32,996 bases of DNA. It comes from Gemmataceae bacterium (lineage in GTDB: Bacteria; Planctomycetota; Planctomycetia; Gemmatales; Gemmataceae). The position numbers and the translations under genes were made by a program. This document shows positions 1 through 6,053 of the stretch, one piece after another (position 1 is the stretch's first letter; each line of letters begins with the position of its first letter). The stretch is taken from positions 1 to 32,996 of the forward strand of contig PLDW01000295.1 in NCBI GenBank assembly GCA_003136315.1. Direction: 5' to 3'. Below the pieces are notes generated by a model. It was not told where the DNA came from, ran no database searches, and saw nothing but the letters and a program-made list of their open reading frames with translations.

Positions 1-111
1 GGCGGCGAAGCGTTCCAGGTGACGCAGGTGGGGTTTGCTCAGTGTGGCAGTCAATCCTAAAAGCCCGAGGAACGTGCCAATGGCCAGTGAACGCTGTACA
101 ACGGTTTTCAT
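1..111 (-). CDS. Secreted or membrane-anchored protein, N-terminal fragment
   Basis: An open frame runs from an ATG at 111 off the left edge of the window, giving 37 residues. The start MKTVVQRSLAIGTF is followed by a leucine/glycine-rich hydrophobic stretch (about residues 9-24). This looks like a signal peptide or a signal anchor with a basic N-terminus. No good Shine-Dalgarno sequence stands before the ATG; the leader is C-rich. Most of the protein lies outside the window, so no function can be given. The call rests only on the signal-like N-terminus and an uninterrupted frame. Confidence 0.5.
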   Translation of the reverse strand, partial: MKTVVQRSLAIGTFLGLLGLTATLSKPHLRHLERFAA

Positions 112-612
112 GGGTCGTGGGGGGTAGGGTCGGTGGCTTGGAAGTACCACTGTCCTATTCCCCCGGCCTTGTCTTTTCTCCCTTTCTGTTCAGGTGTTCA
201 CAACTTGACCACTGAACTCACCAGAATTCGCCAGAGTCCAGTATAGTGTCAATAATCCGGTGCTCACAACCGCCAAGGTGAGCTTCAGAAGCATCTCTGC
301 GCCTCTGCTGCCTTCTGTGAAGGTGTTTGTCGAGCCTGGGCAATGAATTCCGCCGGTTGTCTTCCGCCAGCGTTGACCTTCCCCACCGATCAGGTTTGCT
401 CCATTCTACGATCATTCTCGCCATCGAATTGGGCCACCACAAAGGGTCGCCTGTGATTCTCGTCGGCCACCGTGAGGCGTCGTTCCAGATCCTCGACACC
501 ACCTCGGATGACCCACCACTCTCCCCCTCAAGGGCCATCATGATCATGGAAGCGTTTGTGAACGCCAGGTAAATCCACGCTGCCTCCAGCGAAACGTGGA
601 ACTATCGCATCA
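112..612. other. Intergenic region with no convincing gene
   Basis: About 500 bp separate the secreted-protein start on the left from the minus-strand operon ending at 613. Short open frames exist on both strands, but none has a recognisable product or ribosome binding site. The main content is copy A of a dispersed repeat (309-514). Confidence 0.5.
309..514. repeat. Dispersed repeat, copy A (about 206 bp)
   Basis: This stretch aligns almost gaplessly with 5844-6053, at roughly 80 percent identity by eye. The best-conserved blocks are GAATTCC near 345, CTTCCGCCAG near 361, and a long run around 375-440. Read on the minus strand, both copies keep an open frame with shared words such as PDRWGRSTLAE and NSLPRL. 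The differences are largely amino-acid changing, so the similarity may be at DNA level rather than a selected protein. It could be a decayed mobile element or a lineage-specific intergenic repeat. No terminal inverted repeats or target duplications were seen. Confidence 0.75.
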
Positions 613-1080
613 TCAAATGACCTCGCCGATGAGCACTGGCATCCACTCGGCCCGGGTCATCACCCGGAAGTATCGGGTTGACGGTTCACAGATCATGTAC
701 ACCACGGGCTCTCCTCCCCGGGTTCTCACGAGGAGTCCGCGCATCCCTTGCTGGACGCGGAACCACACCCCATTTGACAAACCATACGTTGCCAGAATCT
801 CCACCGGTTCGGGCTCCATCGCTGACCACCTCCCCGCCTCGACAGTAGTTTGCCACGTCCATCCCGTCGGCGGAAGTTTCCGCTCGGCCCGGTCCCAGTT
901 CCCCCATTTCACGACCTTCAGACCCCCGTTCCACCACACGGGGAGGAGCGCTGGCGCAGCTCGCCAGTAGAACCGAACTTCCTTCTCCCCACCCCGGGTG
1001 TGTATCCGGACGCCGAGGTCGTGAGCCAAGACCAGCTCGTCCGGCAACTCGCTCAATGCCAGGGCAACAGCGGTACACAT
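613..1080 (-). CDS. Small protein co-operonic with a Y-family polymerase, possibly SRAP-like
   Basis: A 155-residue protein starting Met-Cys (MCTAVALALSEL). It begins 9 bp after the stop of the polymerase gene upstream, so the two are probably co-transcribed. Tryptophan-rich blocks (LPVWW, VVKWGNWDR, TGWTW, NGVWF) and the ending EWMPVLIGEVI are visible. The SRAP (HMCES/YedK) family needs Cys2 for crosslinking to abasic sites, often sits near SOS polymerases, and has an RMPVIL-type motif near the C-terminus. The Met-Cys start, MPVLI motif and polymerase neighbour suggest a distant SRAP-like protein. However, the usual histidine before MPV is absent and the length is short. The operon is seen; the SRAP link is inference, and it may be an unrelated lineage-specific family. 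Confidence 0.7.
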   Translation of the reverse strand: MCTAVALALSELPDELVLAHDLGVRIHTRGGEKEVRFYWRAAPALLPVWWNGGLKVVKWGNWDRAERKLPPTGWTWQTTVEAGRWSAMEPEPVEILATYGLSNGVWFRVQQGMRGLLVRTRGGEPVVYMICEPSTRYFRVMTRAEWMPVLIGEVI

Positions 1081-1089
1081 GGGTGTAGG

Positions 1090-2358
1090 TCAGAAGCAGA
1101 TCTTCCCGCGGACATCACAGATGTCAAAATTGTTGGCCGGATCGGCATACACCGCCGGCAGGTACAGGGTTACACCGCTGCGAACCTTGAACCGGCCGTG
1201 GCGGGCATTCACTGCTGCCTTGGCCTGGGCAGCGGCATCCTTCTTCGGGTCCGGAGTGTCGAATAGCGACAACTGGAACCCCTTCCCCCGCCGCAACTCG
1301 GTCGCCAGGACATGCAGGTGGGTCGCCGTGGCGTAGGGGACAAAGGCCCGCCGGAGGGCCACCCGGGCGGCGTCCAGGAGGTCGTCAAACCGGTCCGTTG
1401 GGGTGGGGATCGAGACGACCCCACAGGTCGAACCACCGGTCTTCCACCCCACCTCGACAGCCAGGGCCGTGGTCCGCACGTTGTGGTAGTTCAACTCCTC
1501 AATCAACCGCTCGACATGGCGGACGGCCCAGGCCCATAGCACCACGGGTTGATCGACATTACCCATCAGGCTTCCACCCCGGCCGAGGGCCTTGTGGGGT
1601 GGTCGTTCGGGGCGGATTGGGGTGACAGGAGTGCCATTCAGTTCCAACCAAATCTCGTATCCGGTCTTGGTGAGCAGGCGATTGACCAACCGCCCGTCGG
1701 CGTCCGCCAGGTCGAGGCAGGAGCGGATACCGTAGGGAGCCAACCGGGCGGCACGACGGCCAGCGATGCCACTGATTTCCGTAACTGGGAGGGTGGCAAG
1801 CAATTCTCGCTCGTGATCTCGTTCGAGGACAGCAACTGCCCCGAAGGGCTTTCCAGTGTCCGAGAACAGCTTGGCCAGGGTTCGAGTTCGGGCGACCCCA
1901 ATCGTCACCGGTAGACCGGCCGCCTCCAGGATGTGGTCGCGGATGGCGGTCGCCGTTTGGTGGAGATTCTGACGAGGGTGCAGACGCTCGGCTCGGAAGA
2001 AGAACTCATCGATTGAATAATATTCGACTTTCGGTGAGAATGTCCCGACAATCCCTAGCATCTTCCGGCTGAGCACCTCGTACCAGTAGAAATCGCGTTT
2101 GACGTACACCCCCTCGGGGCACAGGGCCTTGGCATCCCAGATGGGAGTGCCCGTCTTGACCCCCCGAGCTTTCATCTCGTAGCTCTTGGCGATCACACAC
2201 GCCCCATTGTTGCCGAGCACCCCGACCGCCTTGTCAATCAGGTCCGGGTGCCGGACCCGCTCGGCCGAGACGTAGAAGCAGTCCGCGTCCAGATGGGCGA
2301 CAAAAGCGGTCAAGAGGGTTCTCCGGGTCGTAAGCTCCGATGGAAGTGTCGGTATCAT
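1090..2358 (-). CDS. Y-family translesion DNA polymerase (UmuC/Pol V-like)
   Basis: A 422-residue error-prone polymerase that would copy past damaged template bases during the SOS response. Motif I reads LDADCFYVSAERV (about 23-35), supplying D24 and D26. The UmuC-typical block GVLGNNGACVIAKSYEMKA follows at about 46-64. The second catalytic pair is YSIDEFF with D117 and E118. A helix-hairpin-helix-like VTEISGIAGRRAARL block lies in the middle, and a QLSLF sliding-clamp-binding motif at about 362-366. The ATG at 2358 is preceded by AAGGGGG at a normal distance. The length matches the family. The 155-residue gene follows 9 bp downstream, and a divergent gene shares the promoter region. No UmuD-like partner is visible. 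The name UmuC-like is preferred to DinB because of the NNGACVIAKS block. Confidence 0.9.
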   Translation of the reverse strand: MIPTLPSELTTRRTLLTAFVAHLDADCFYVSAERVRHPDLIDKAVGVLGNNGACVIAKSYEMKARGVKTGTPIWDAKALCPEGVYVKRDFYWYEVLSRKMLGIVGTFSPKVEYYSIDEFFFRAERLHPRQNLHQTATAIRDHILEAAGLPVTIGVARTRTLAKLFSDTGKPFGAVAVLERDHERELLATLPVTEISGIAGRRAARLAPYGIRSCLDLADADGRLVNRLLTKTGYEIWLELNGTPVTPIRPERPPHKALGRGGSLMGNVDQPVVLWAWAVRHVERLIEELNYHNVRTTALAVEVGWKTGGSTCGVVSIPTPTDRFDDLLDAARVALRRAFVPYATATHLHVLATELRRGKGFQLSLFDTPDPKKDAAAQAKAAVNARHGRFKVRSGVTLYLPAVYADPANNFDICDVRGKICF

Positions 2359-2441
2359 CCGGCCCCCTTGTATGTGTACACCCGATCAGTTATCCATTCA
2401 ATCTGCGGACGTGTTCCGGTATGTTCCGCGTGGTGAGACCC
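2359..2441. promoter_or_regulatory. Divergent promoter region with candidate operators
   Basis: This 83 bp gap separates the divergent polymerase operon and the winged-helix-like gene. It contains a perfect 8-bp palindrome GTGTACAC (2374-2381) and a direct repeat of TGTTCCG at 2412-2418 and 2422-2428, exactly one helical turn apart. The half-sites read GTTC-N6-GTTC, near but not identical to the GTTC-N7-GTTC LexA box known from alphaproteobacteria. Regulation by DNA damage would fit the polymerase gene but is inference. No clear -35/-10 pair could be assigned. Confidence 0.4.
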
Positions 2442-2885
2442 ATGTCATCCGACCTCCCTTCCACCCCCCGCGGTGTGGTCAATCGTTGGGCCGAGAACTT
2501 GCTCCGGGAGTTGGCGACTCACCCGGATGCAGGTGTGGCAATACGCTCGGTGGCAACAAGCGGCGGCCTGGCTTGCCTGGTGCTCGTGTGGCCCGTTGGG
2601 GAGAAGATGCCAACCGCCCGGGGTGAGCAGGGAAAGAAGAGCGGGGGGCGAGAGCGCTGTCGGGCGGACATCCTGGCTGTCATCCAGGCGGCCGGGCGAC
2701 CCCTCACCCGCAAAGTGGTGGTTCGGACGTTGAAGGCAGCCGGGGCGGGGCATGGCGCGGGAACGGTGGCCAAGGCGTTGGCTGACCTGACCTCGACCGG
2801 TGAACTGGTGAATCACCGTGACAAGAAGGGCTATCGGATGCCAGGATGGATACGGCCAAGCCCGAGCCTGTTCGACGAGTTATGA
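2442..2885 (+). CDS. Protein with a predicted winged-helix-like C-terminal half, divergent from the polymerase operon
   Basis: A 147-residue protein of unknown function. Residues 1-60 contain an alpha/beta-looking segment (VAIRSVATSGGLACLVLVWPVG). After a basic linker, residues about 75-138 read like a winged helix: CRADILAVIQAAGRPLTRKVVVRTLKA, then a second helix pair and a GELVNHRDKKGYRM wing. The C-terminus ends SPSLFDEL, resembling the SLF part of a clamp-binding motif and echoing QLSLF in the divergent polymerase. The start at 2442 is chosen over an in-frame ATG at 2421 because GTGAG lies just before it and 2421 falls inside a repeated operator-like element. It could be a regulator of, or partner to, the polymerase operon. 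That is inference. Confidence 0.65.
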   Translation: MSSDLPSTPRGVVNRWAENLLRELATHPDAGVAIRSVATSGGLACLVLVWPVGEKMPTARGEQGKKSGGRERCRADILAVIQAAGRPLTRKVVVRTLKAAGAGHGAGTVAKALADLTSTGELVNHRDKKGYRMPGWIRPSPSLFDEL

Positions 2886-2921
2886 GTCGATGGTGCCAGG
2901 AGGAGTGGCGGAACGGTCGGT

Positions 2922-2975
2922 CAGTCCGTCCCAGGGGATTCGTTTCCCCTCAAGTCGGAGGGCTGGGAGAGGCGG
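2922..2975. repeat. Short dispersed repeat, copy C1
   Basis: The core GTCCCAGGGGATTCG followed by a spacer and AAGTCGG is shared with 4153-4220 and 5283-5353, all in the same orientation. C1 is the most diverged copy and lacks the CGAAG-GGGATCAGG left part. On the minus strand the core contains a small GGGGA/TCCCC dyad. It lies just outside the distal end of the cassette pair. Confidence 0.65.
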
Positions 2976-3006
2976 TAGGGGCTTTTTTACCCATACGATC
3001 TAAACG

Positions 3007-3031
3007 CAATGAGCCTAGTCTGTACTCATTG
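3007..3031. other. Inverted repeat at the end of the 131-residue gene
   Basis: CAATGAG (3007-3013) and CTCATTG (3025-3031) form a perfect 7-bp inverted repeat with an 11-base loop. It overlaps the stop codon of the minus-strand gene 3026-3421. No T-run follows on the minus strand, so a classical Rho-independent terminator is not supported. It could be a 3'-end RNA structure. Confidence 0.35.
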
Positions 3032-3421
3032 GTCGGCCGGTCCAATTCTCATTTTCGACACCCTGTTTGGTCCGCGGATGATGACTTCAGTCGTGTCGCC
3101 GTAGTACCTGATAATAACCGGGCGGTTCGGGTCGAGTGTGTCAAAAGGCGACGGTCCAGGCCATGGGTAGTCTAGCTTTTCTGACACCCATGAACGCCAG
3201 ACAGCGTCCATGACAACTACATGCATCACAGATGGCCCACTATTTGGGACACCCGCGAGGACGATGCTCGTAACAGGGATAGGTGTGAACGACGACTCCG
3301 CGCAGGCGACTCGGATCGACTCTCGCCGAACAGCTTCCACCTCCTGCGGACTGTAGCATCCTTGGGAGGTCGACGCGACCAACGCAACGACCGCGCCTGT
3401 CAGATATCGCAAGCCTCGCAT
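3026..3421 (-). CDS. Small putative lipoprotein in a cassette-like position
   Basis: A 131-residue protein of unknown function. The N-terminus MRGLRYLTGAVVALVA is followed by STSQGC, a possible lipobox ending at Cys22, so it may be secreted and lipid-anchored. The rest has no recognisable domain. The ATG at 3421 lies about 28 bp after the GTTAGGC core of the attC-like site 3449-3517, with GGGGGC just before it. Small secreted proteins of unknown function are common cassette cargo, which agrees with the setting but says nothing about activity. Its stop codon lies in the inverted repeat 3007-3031. Confidence 0.65.
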   Translation of the reverse strand: MRGLRYLTGAVVALVASTSQGCYSPQEVEAVRRESIRVACAESSFTPIPVTSIVLAGVPNSGPSVMHVVVMDAVWRSWVSEKLDYPWPGPSPFDTLDPNRPVIIRYYGDTTEVIIRGPNRVSKMRIGPADQ

Positions 3422-3448
3422 GGGCAGCCCCCTTCACGATCTCGATCT

Positions 3449-3517
3449 GCCTAACGCCTTGTTCACCTGCCCGAAACCGCGTCAGCGGTGAGGGTCAGGT
3501 GCAGCAGTGGGCTAGGC
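3449..3517 (-). other. attC-like recombination site 1
   Basis: Read on the minus strand, the 69-bp site opens with GCCTAGC (consensus RYYYAAC, one mismatch) and closes with GTTAGGC (consensus GTTRRRY, perfect). Inside, CACCTGACCC pairs with GGGCAGGTG apart from one unpaired base, and ACCGC pairs with GCGGT around a four-base loop. The outer GCCTA and TAGGC also pair. An extrahelical base in one arm is a known property of attC sites. The stop codon TAG of gene 3512-3949 lies within the opening core. The site matches 3974-4042 at 57 of 69 positions. Confidence 0.65.
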
Positions 3518-3949
3518 ATCTTCCGCACCTTCCTCCCAGCCCTCGAATCCCACGTCACTTCCGACATCAACATAGGCCCGGCAATGAGGGCAACTCTGGA
3601 CCGTACCATTTTGTGCGGCTGGGAATTCAGATCGCTTACCGCACTCCTCGCAACAGACCTCGATTGGCGGTCCGGTAACTTCGCTCGCGTTCTCTCCAGC
3701 CGCACGACGTGCCGCTGCACGCTGTTCGTAGTCAGTCAGTACCTGCCGAGCCTGTTCGATATCGGCTCTCTCGATCCACACCTGCGGCTTGTGAATCTCG
3801 GCCACAGTACCTCCTAGCCATACCCCAACTTGGGAGACATCTTCGATCACCATGGCCTCAATGCCTGCGCCGAGCAACAACCCACACACCAAGTGGGCTT
3901 CAACGTTGCTGCCCGCGTTGTATGCTGCAAACGGATCACGGAAATTCAT
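3512..3949 (-). CDS. DUF2007-like protein with C-terminal zinc ribbon, cassette-borne
   Basis: A 145-residue protein. Residues about 5-75 (AYNAGSNVEAHLVCGLLLGAGIEAMVIED, then PQVWIERADIEQARQVL) match the pattern of DUF2007. That is a small alpha/beta fold labelled a putative signal-transducing domain, with no established reaction. Residues about 99-125 form a zinc ribbon with CxxC at 100-103 and CPHC at 120-123. It is probably cytoplasmic. The ATG at 3949 is about 25 bp after the GTTAGGC of attC-like site 2, with AGGAGAGG about 14 bases upstream. An upstream in-frame ATG at 4153 would run through the recombination site and is rejected. The stop overlaps site 1, as often seen in cassettes. Confidence 0.8.
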   Translation of the reverse strand: MNFRDPFAAYNAGSNVEAHLVCGLLLGAGIEAMVIEDVSQVGVWLGGTVAEIHKPQVWIERADIEQARQVLTDYEQRAAARRAAGENASEVTGPPIEVCCEECGKRSEFPAAQNGTVQSCPHCRAYVDVGSDVGFEGWEEGAEDA

Positions 3950-3973
3950 GCGACACCAGGCCTCTCCTCTGCC

Positions 3974-4042
3974 GCCTAACTCCCTGCTCACCGGCCCGAA
4001 GCCGCGCCAGCGGTGAGGGTCAGGTGCAGCAACGGGATATAT
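3974..4042 (-). other. attC-like recombination site 2
   Basis: On the minus strand this site closes with a perfect GTTAGGC (3974-3980). It contains the same arm sequences as site 1, including CACCTGACCC and a GCGG dyad. The opening core ATATATC matches RYYYAAC at only five of seven positions, so the distal core looks eroded. The next gene starts about 25 bp beyond the GTTAGGC. No obvious cassette gene was found immediately upstream (4043-4263). Confidence 0.6.
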
Positions 4043-4152
4043 CTCATGGCCGCGTTGGTGACGGGCCGAACCTGTCGCTAATGGTAAAAGGGATCTCGGG
4101 TTGCCCCAGTCCCAGCGTGGATCTTTCAGCCGATGCGGAAGCTCGGCAACCA

Positions 4153-4220
4153 CGAAGCGGGATCAGGCTGTCCCAGGGATTCGTGTTTCACAAGTCGGTG
4201 AGCCGGGAGAGCGGTTCGGC
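4153..4220. repeat. Short dispersed repeat, copy C2
   Basis: It shares CGAAG-GGGATCAGG, GTCCCAGGG, ATTCG and AAGTCGGTG with copy C3 (5283-5353), and the core with C1 (2922-2975). It is intergenic, between the cassette-like pair and the 279-residue secreted protein gene. Confidence 0.7.
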
Positions 4221-4263
4221 CGGGCCTGGGGTGATCGTAGCCACGGCCCGCCCGGATCGGTGT

Positions 4264-5103
4264 TCACTTCACGACCGGGAAGTCGGAATACTTCCGCAAC
4301 CCGTAATACGGTTGCTTCGGGTCCGTGTTGACCTTGGTCGAGAGCGCGTCAACCTTCCAAACCTCGCGGCCGTCGCGCTCGGCCCTCAGCGAACAGTGGC
4401 CGTTGAACCGGGCGAACGTGTACTGCCACTCCACACCGTTTTGGCCCTTGCGGGCCTCGATCATGAGGAAGGCTTCCGGGTCCGTGCCTCGGACGAAGGC
4501 GAACAGCGCGCCGTCCGTCACGCCCTGCTTCTCACTTATGTAGCGGTAGATCGGCTTGGGAAGCAGTCGCATGTCTTCCTTCTTCATATTCCCGTAGTCC
4601 GCGACCACGGAATGCTGGGCCGCCAGGGTGCCCATCTGAGTCGAGCGGACGACCGCCGTCGGTCCTGGTTTCGGGGCACCGGGAATCGGCTTCAACTCCA
4701 CCCCAGGGCGTTCGGGCTCCCAGACGATTTTCCCGCCGTGTAACAGGAGCGGCAGTCCCGTCGAGAGCGAGTGGATCTCCGTTTCCATCGCCCGGCGTGC
4801 CCCGTAAATGTTCGTGATCGCTGCCACGACCTCGGGCCGCCCCTCGTGCGTCCAGACATACACATCGCTGTAAAACCGGCGGTCGAGCTGAAGGAGCCAG
4901 CGAAACACTGGCTCGGGCTCCAGCCGCAGATTTTGTCCGGACGACTTGTCGAGTTGGAAGACGTATTCGCCAGCCAGCTTCTTCGCGATGGCTCGGGCCT
5001 CCTCCGCCTCGACCTTGTTGTCAGCTTTCTCGGCAGCGGGTATGCCCGGTAGCTGGTTCGGACCAGGGCCTGGCAGAAGCAAGACCATCAGCAGGGCGTT
5101 CAC
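4264..5103 (-). CDS. Secreted protein of a planctomycete-type family, function unknown
   Basis: A 279-residue protein when started at GTG 5103. That start is preferred because GAGGA lies 7 bases upstream and it places a short hydrophobic segment (NALLMVLLLPG) at the N-terminus as a signal peptide. An earlier in-frame ATG at 5172 would bury that segment behind a charged leader. The mature part begins with an acidic helix (EKADNKVEAEEARAIAKKLAGEY). A proline-rich centre (VELKPIPGAPKPGPTA) and a DGALFAFVRGTDPEAFLMIEAR block follow. I recall similar unannotated proteins from planctomycetes, but know of no function. It follows the membrane-protein gene 5293-5826 on the same strand with a weak hairpin between them. 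Confidence 0.75.
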   Translation of the reverse strand: MNALLMVLLLPGPGPNQLPGIPAAEKADNKVEAEEARAIAKKLAGEYVFQLDKSSGQNLRLEPEPVFRWLLQLDRRFYSDVYVWTHEGRPEVVAAITNIYGARRAMETEIHSLSTGLPLLLHGGKIVWEPERPGVELKPIPGAPKPGPTAVVRSTQMGTLAAQHSVVADYGNMKKEDMRLLPKPIYRYISEKQGVTDGALFAFVRGTDPEAFLMIEARKGQNGVEWQYTFARFNGHCSLRAERDGREVWKVDALSTKVNTDPKQPYYGLRKYSDFPVVK

Positions 5104-5189
5104 GGCAGAATCCTCGTCGGGGCGGTTACCCCATGCACGATCTTTCGCATGCAGGGGTAACCACATTGTCACCAGATGAGCGAGGAAAT

Positions 5190-5206
5190 CAAGACAAATA
5201 GTCTTG
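5190..5206. other. Inverted repeat between two minus-strand genes
   Basis: CAAGAC (5190-5195) and GTCTTG (5201-5206) form a perfect 6-bp stem with loop AAATA, followed on the minus strand by ATTTCC. It lies about 85 bp after the stop of the membrane-protein gene. It could be a weak terminator for that gene. The T-run is poor. Confidence 0.3.
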
Positions 5207-5282
5207 TCCGACCCAGGAGGAGCCCCCCGCGCGAGAAACGGGCAGGCCGCAGGCCTCGTGCAGGTGCTTTGGCTCGCAGCAA

Positions 5283-5353
5283 CGAAGTGGGATCAGGCCG
5301 TCCCAGGGGATTCGGTTTTTCTTAAGTCGGTGGGCGATGTGAGCAGTTCGGCT
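5283..5353. repeat. Short dispersed repeat, copy C3, fused to a gene end
   Basis: This is the third copy of the element at 2922 and 4153. It supplies the stop codon and last dozen codons (PTDLRKTESPGTA) of the minus-strand membrane-protein gene 5293-5826. The equivalent positions of C1 and C2 are noncoding. The gene's C-terminus was therefore probably created or altered by insertion of the repeat. Confidence 0.65.
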
Positions 5354-5826
5354 GTTGCCATTGCTGCAAAAGTTGAGTTCATGCGGTGGCTCAGACGCCA
5401 GGCTACCCAACTCACCATGATCGCCAGCGCCCCGGGGATAGCGGCAAAAACCAAGGGGTTAGGGCGAGTTACCTGTTTGATGGCGACGTAAACCGTCGCT
5501 GTCGTACCCAGGCCGGTCATCATCATGCCAGCACAAGCCTGTCCCAGCCCGCCCACCTTGCCCAGGGATCGCCAGCACTGGCCAATTCCAACTACGCATA
5601 ACATGGTCCCCACCAAGGCTGCCCCAGTTGAGACTGCGATCAAGGTTGCTGCCCTTGACGTGCCAGCTTCGAGGGCTTCCTTGGCATTCGTGATGTCGGT
5701 TTGCTCCCACCAAGGCTGTCCATTGAGATGGTCAATGATTACTGTCAACACAGCAATCGCAAGCCAGACCATCCCGAACCATAGTGATGACCTTGACCAT
5801 CCAGATACTCGCTGCTCCGTTGCCAT
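5293..5826 (-). CDS. Four-helix integral membrane protein, function unknown
   Basis: A 177-residue protein with four predicted membrane spans at about 14-33, 58-82, 96-116 and 123-143. The first loop is tryptophan-containing (GQPWWEQTD). No catalytic or transport motif was recognised. The ATG at 5826 is chosen because GAGAGGG stands about 8 bases upstream; an upstream TTG at 5868 is also in frame. The last residues are encoded by the dispersed repeat C3, and the region upstream of the start is repeat copy B. The gene is therefore flanked by repeats at both ends, suggesting it moved or was recently rearranged. Confidence 0.65.
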   Translation of the reverse strand: MATEQRVSGWSRSSLWFGMVWLAIAVLTVIIDHLNGQPWWEQTDITNAKEALEAGTSRAATLIAVSTGAALVGTMLCVVGIGQCWRSLGKVGGLGQACAGMMMTGLGTTATVYVAIKQVTRPNPLVFAAIPGALAIMVSWVAWRLSHRMNSTFAAMATAELLTSPTDLRKTESPGTA

Positions 5827-5843
5827 GAGATGCCCTCTCGATT

Positions 5844-6053
5844 TGCCTTTTATGGAGGTCTTCCTCAAGCCTGGGCAGTGAATTCCACCGGTTTACTTCC
5901 GCCAGGGTCGACCTTCCCCACCGGTCAGGTTCGCTCCATTCTTCGATCATTCTCGCCCTCGACTTGGGCCACCACAAGAGGGTCGCTTGCAATTTCCACC
6001 CGACCACCCCGAGGCTTAAGTTCCAGACCCTCGACATCAGCTCAAATGACCCC
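5844..6053. repeat. Dispersed repeat, copy B (about 210 bp)
   Basis: This is homologous to 309-514 in the same orientation. It ends at the shared ATGACCC and diverges abruptly beyond. A minus-strand frame open from about 6463 to 5732 runs through it with the same words as copy A (PDRWGRSTLAE, NSLPRL). That frame also overlaps the membrane-protein gene, so it is not accepted as a gene. The repeat occupies the promoter region of gene 5293-5826. Confidence 0.75.

Larger units (their letters stand above)
3007..4042 (-). mobile_element. Integron-like gene cassette pair (no integrase seen)
   Basis: Two small minus-strand genes (3512-3949 and 3026-3421) each begin about 25-30 bp after a site ending in GTTAGGC. 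The sites are 69 bp, homologous to each other, and have internal imperfect dyads. The order site, gene, site, gene, all in one direction, is the layout of integron cassettes. In attC sites the GTTRRRY core is the crossover point and the arms fold into a hairpin with unpaired bases. No tyrosine recombinase is in the window, so this would be an integrase-less cluster. No site was recognised after the distal gene, so that end is eroded or not a cassette end. The repeats C1 and C2 flank the array as direct repeats. Confidence 0.6.

Noticed and set aside
2975..2990. A T-run (CTTTTTTAC) near 2981 as the terminator of gene 2442-2885
   Set aside because: No convincing stem precedes the T-run; the neighbouring G-rich stretch lacks a complementary arm at short range.
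3709..4743. A 344-residue plus-strand frame through the cassette region
   Set aside because: It is antisense to the DUF2007-like gene, passes through an attC-like site and repeat C2, and overlaps the secreted-protein gene. No ribosome binding site or family was seen.
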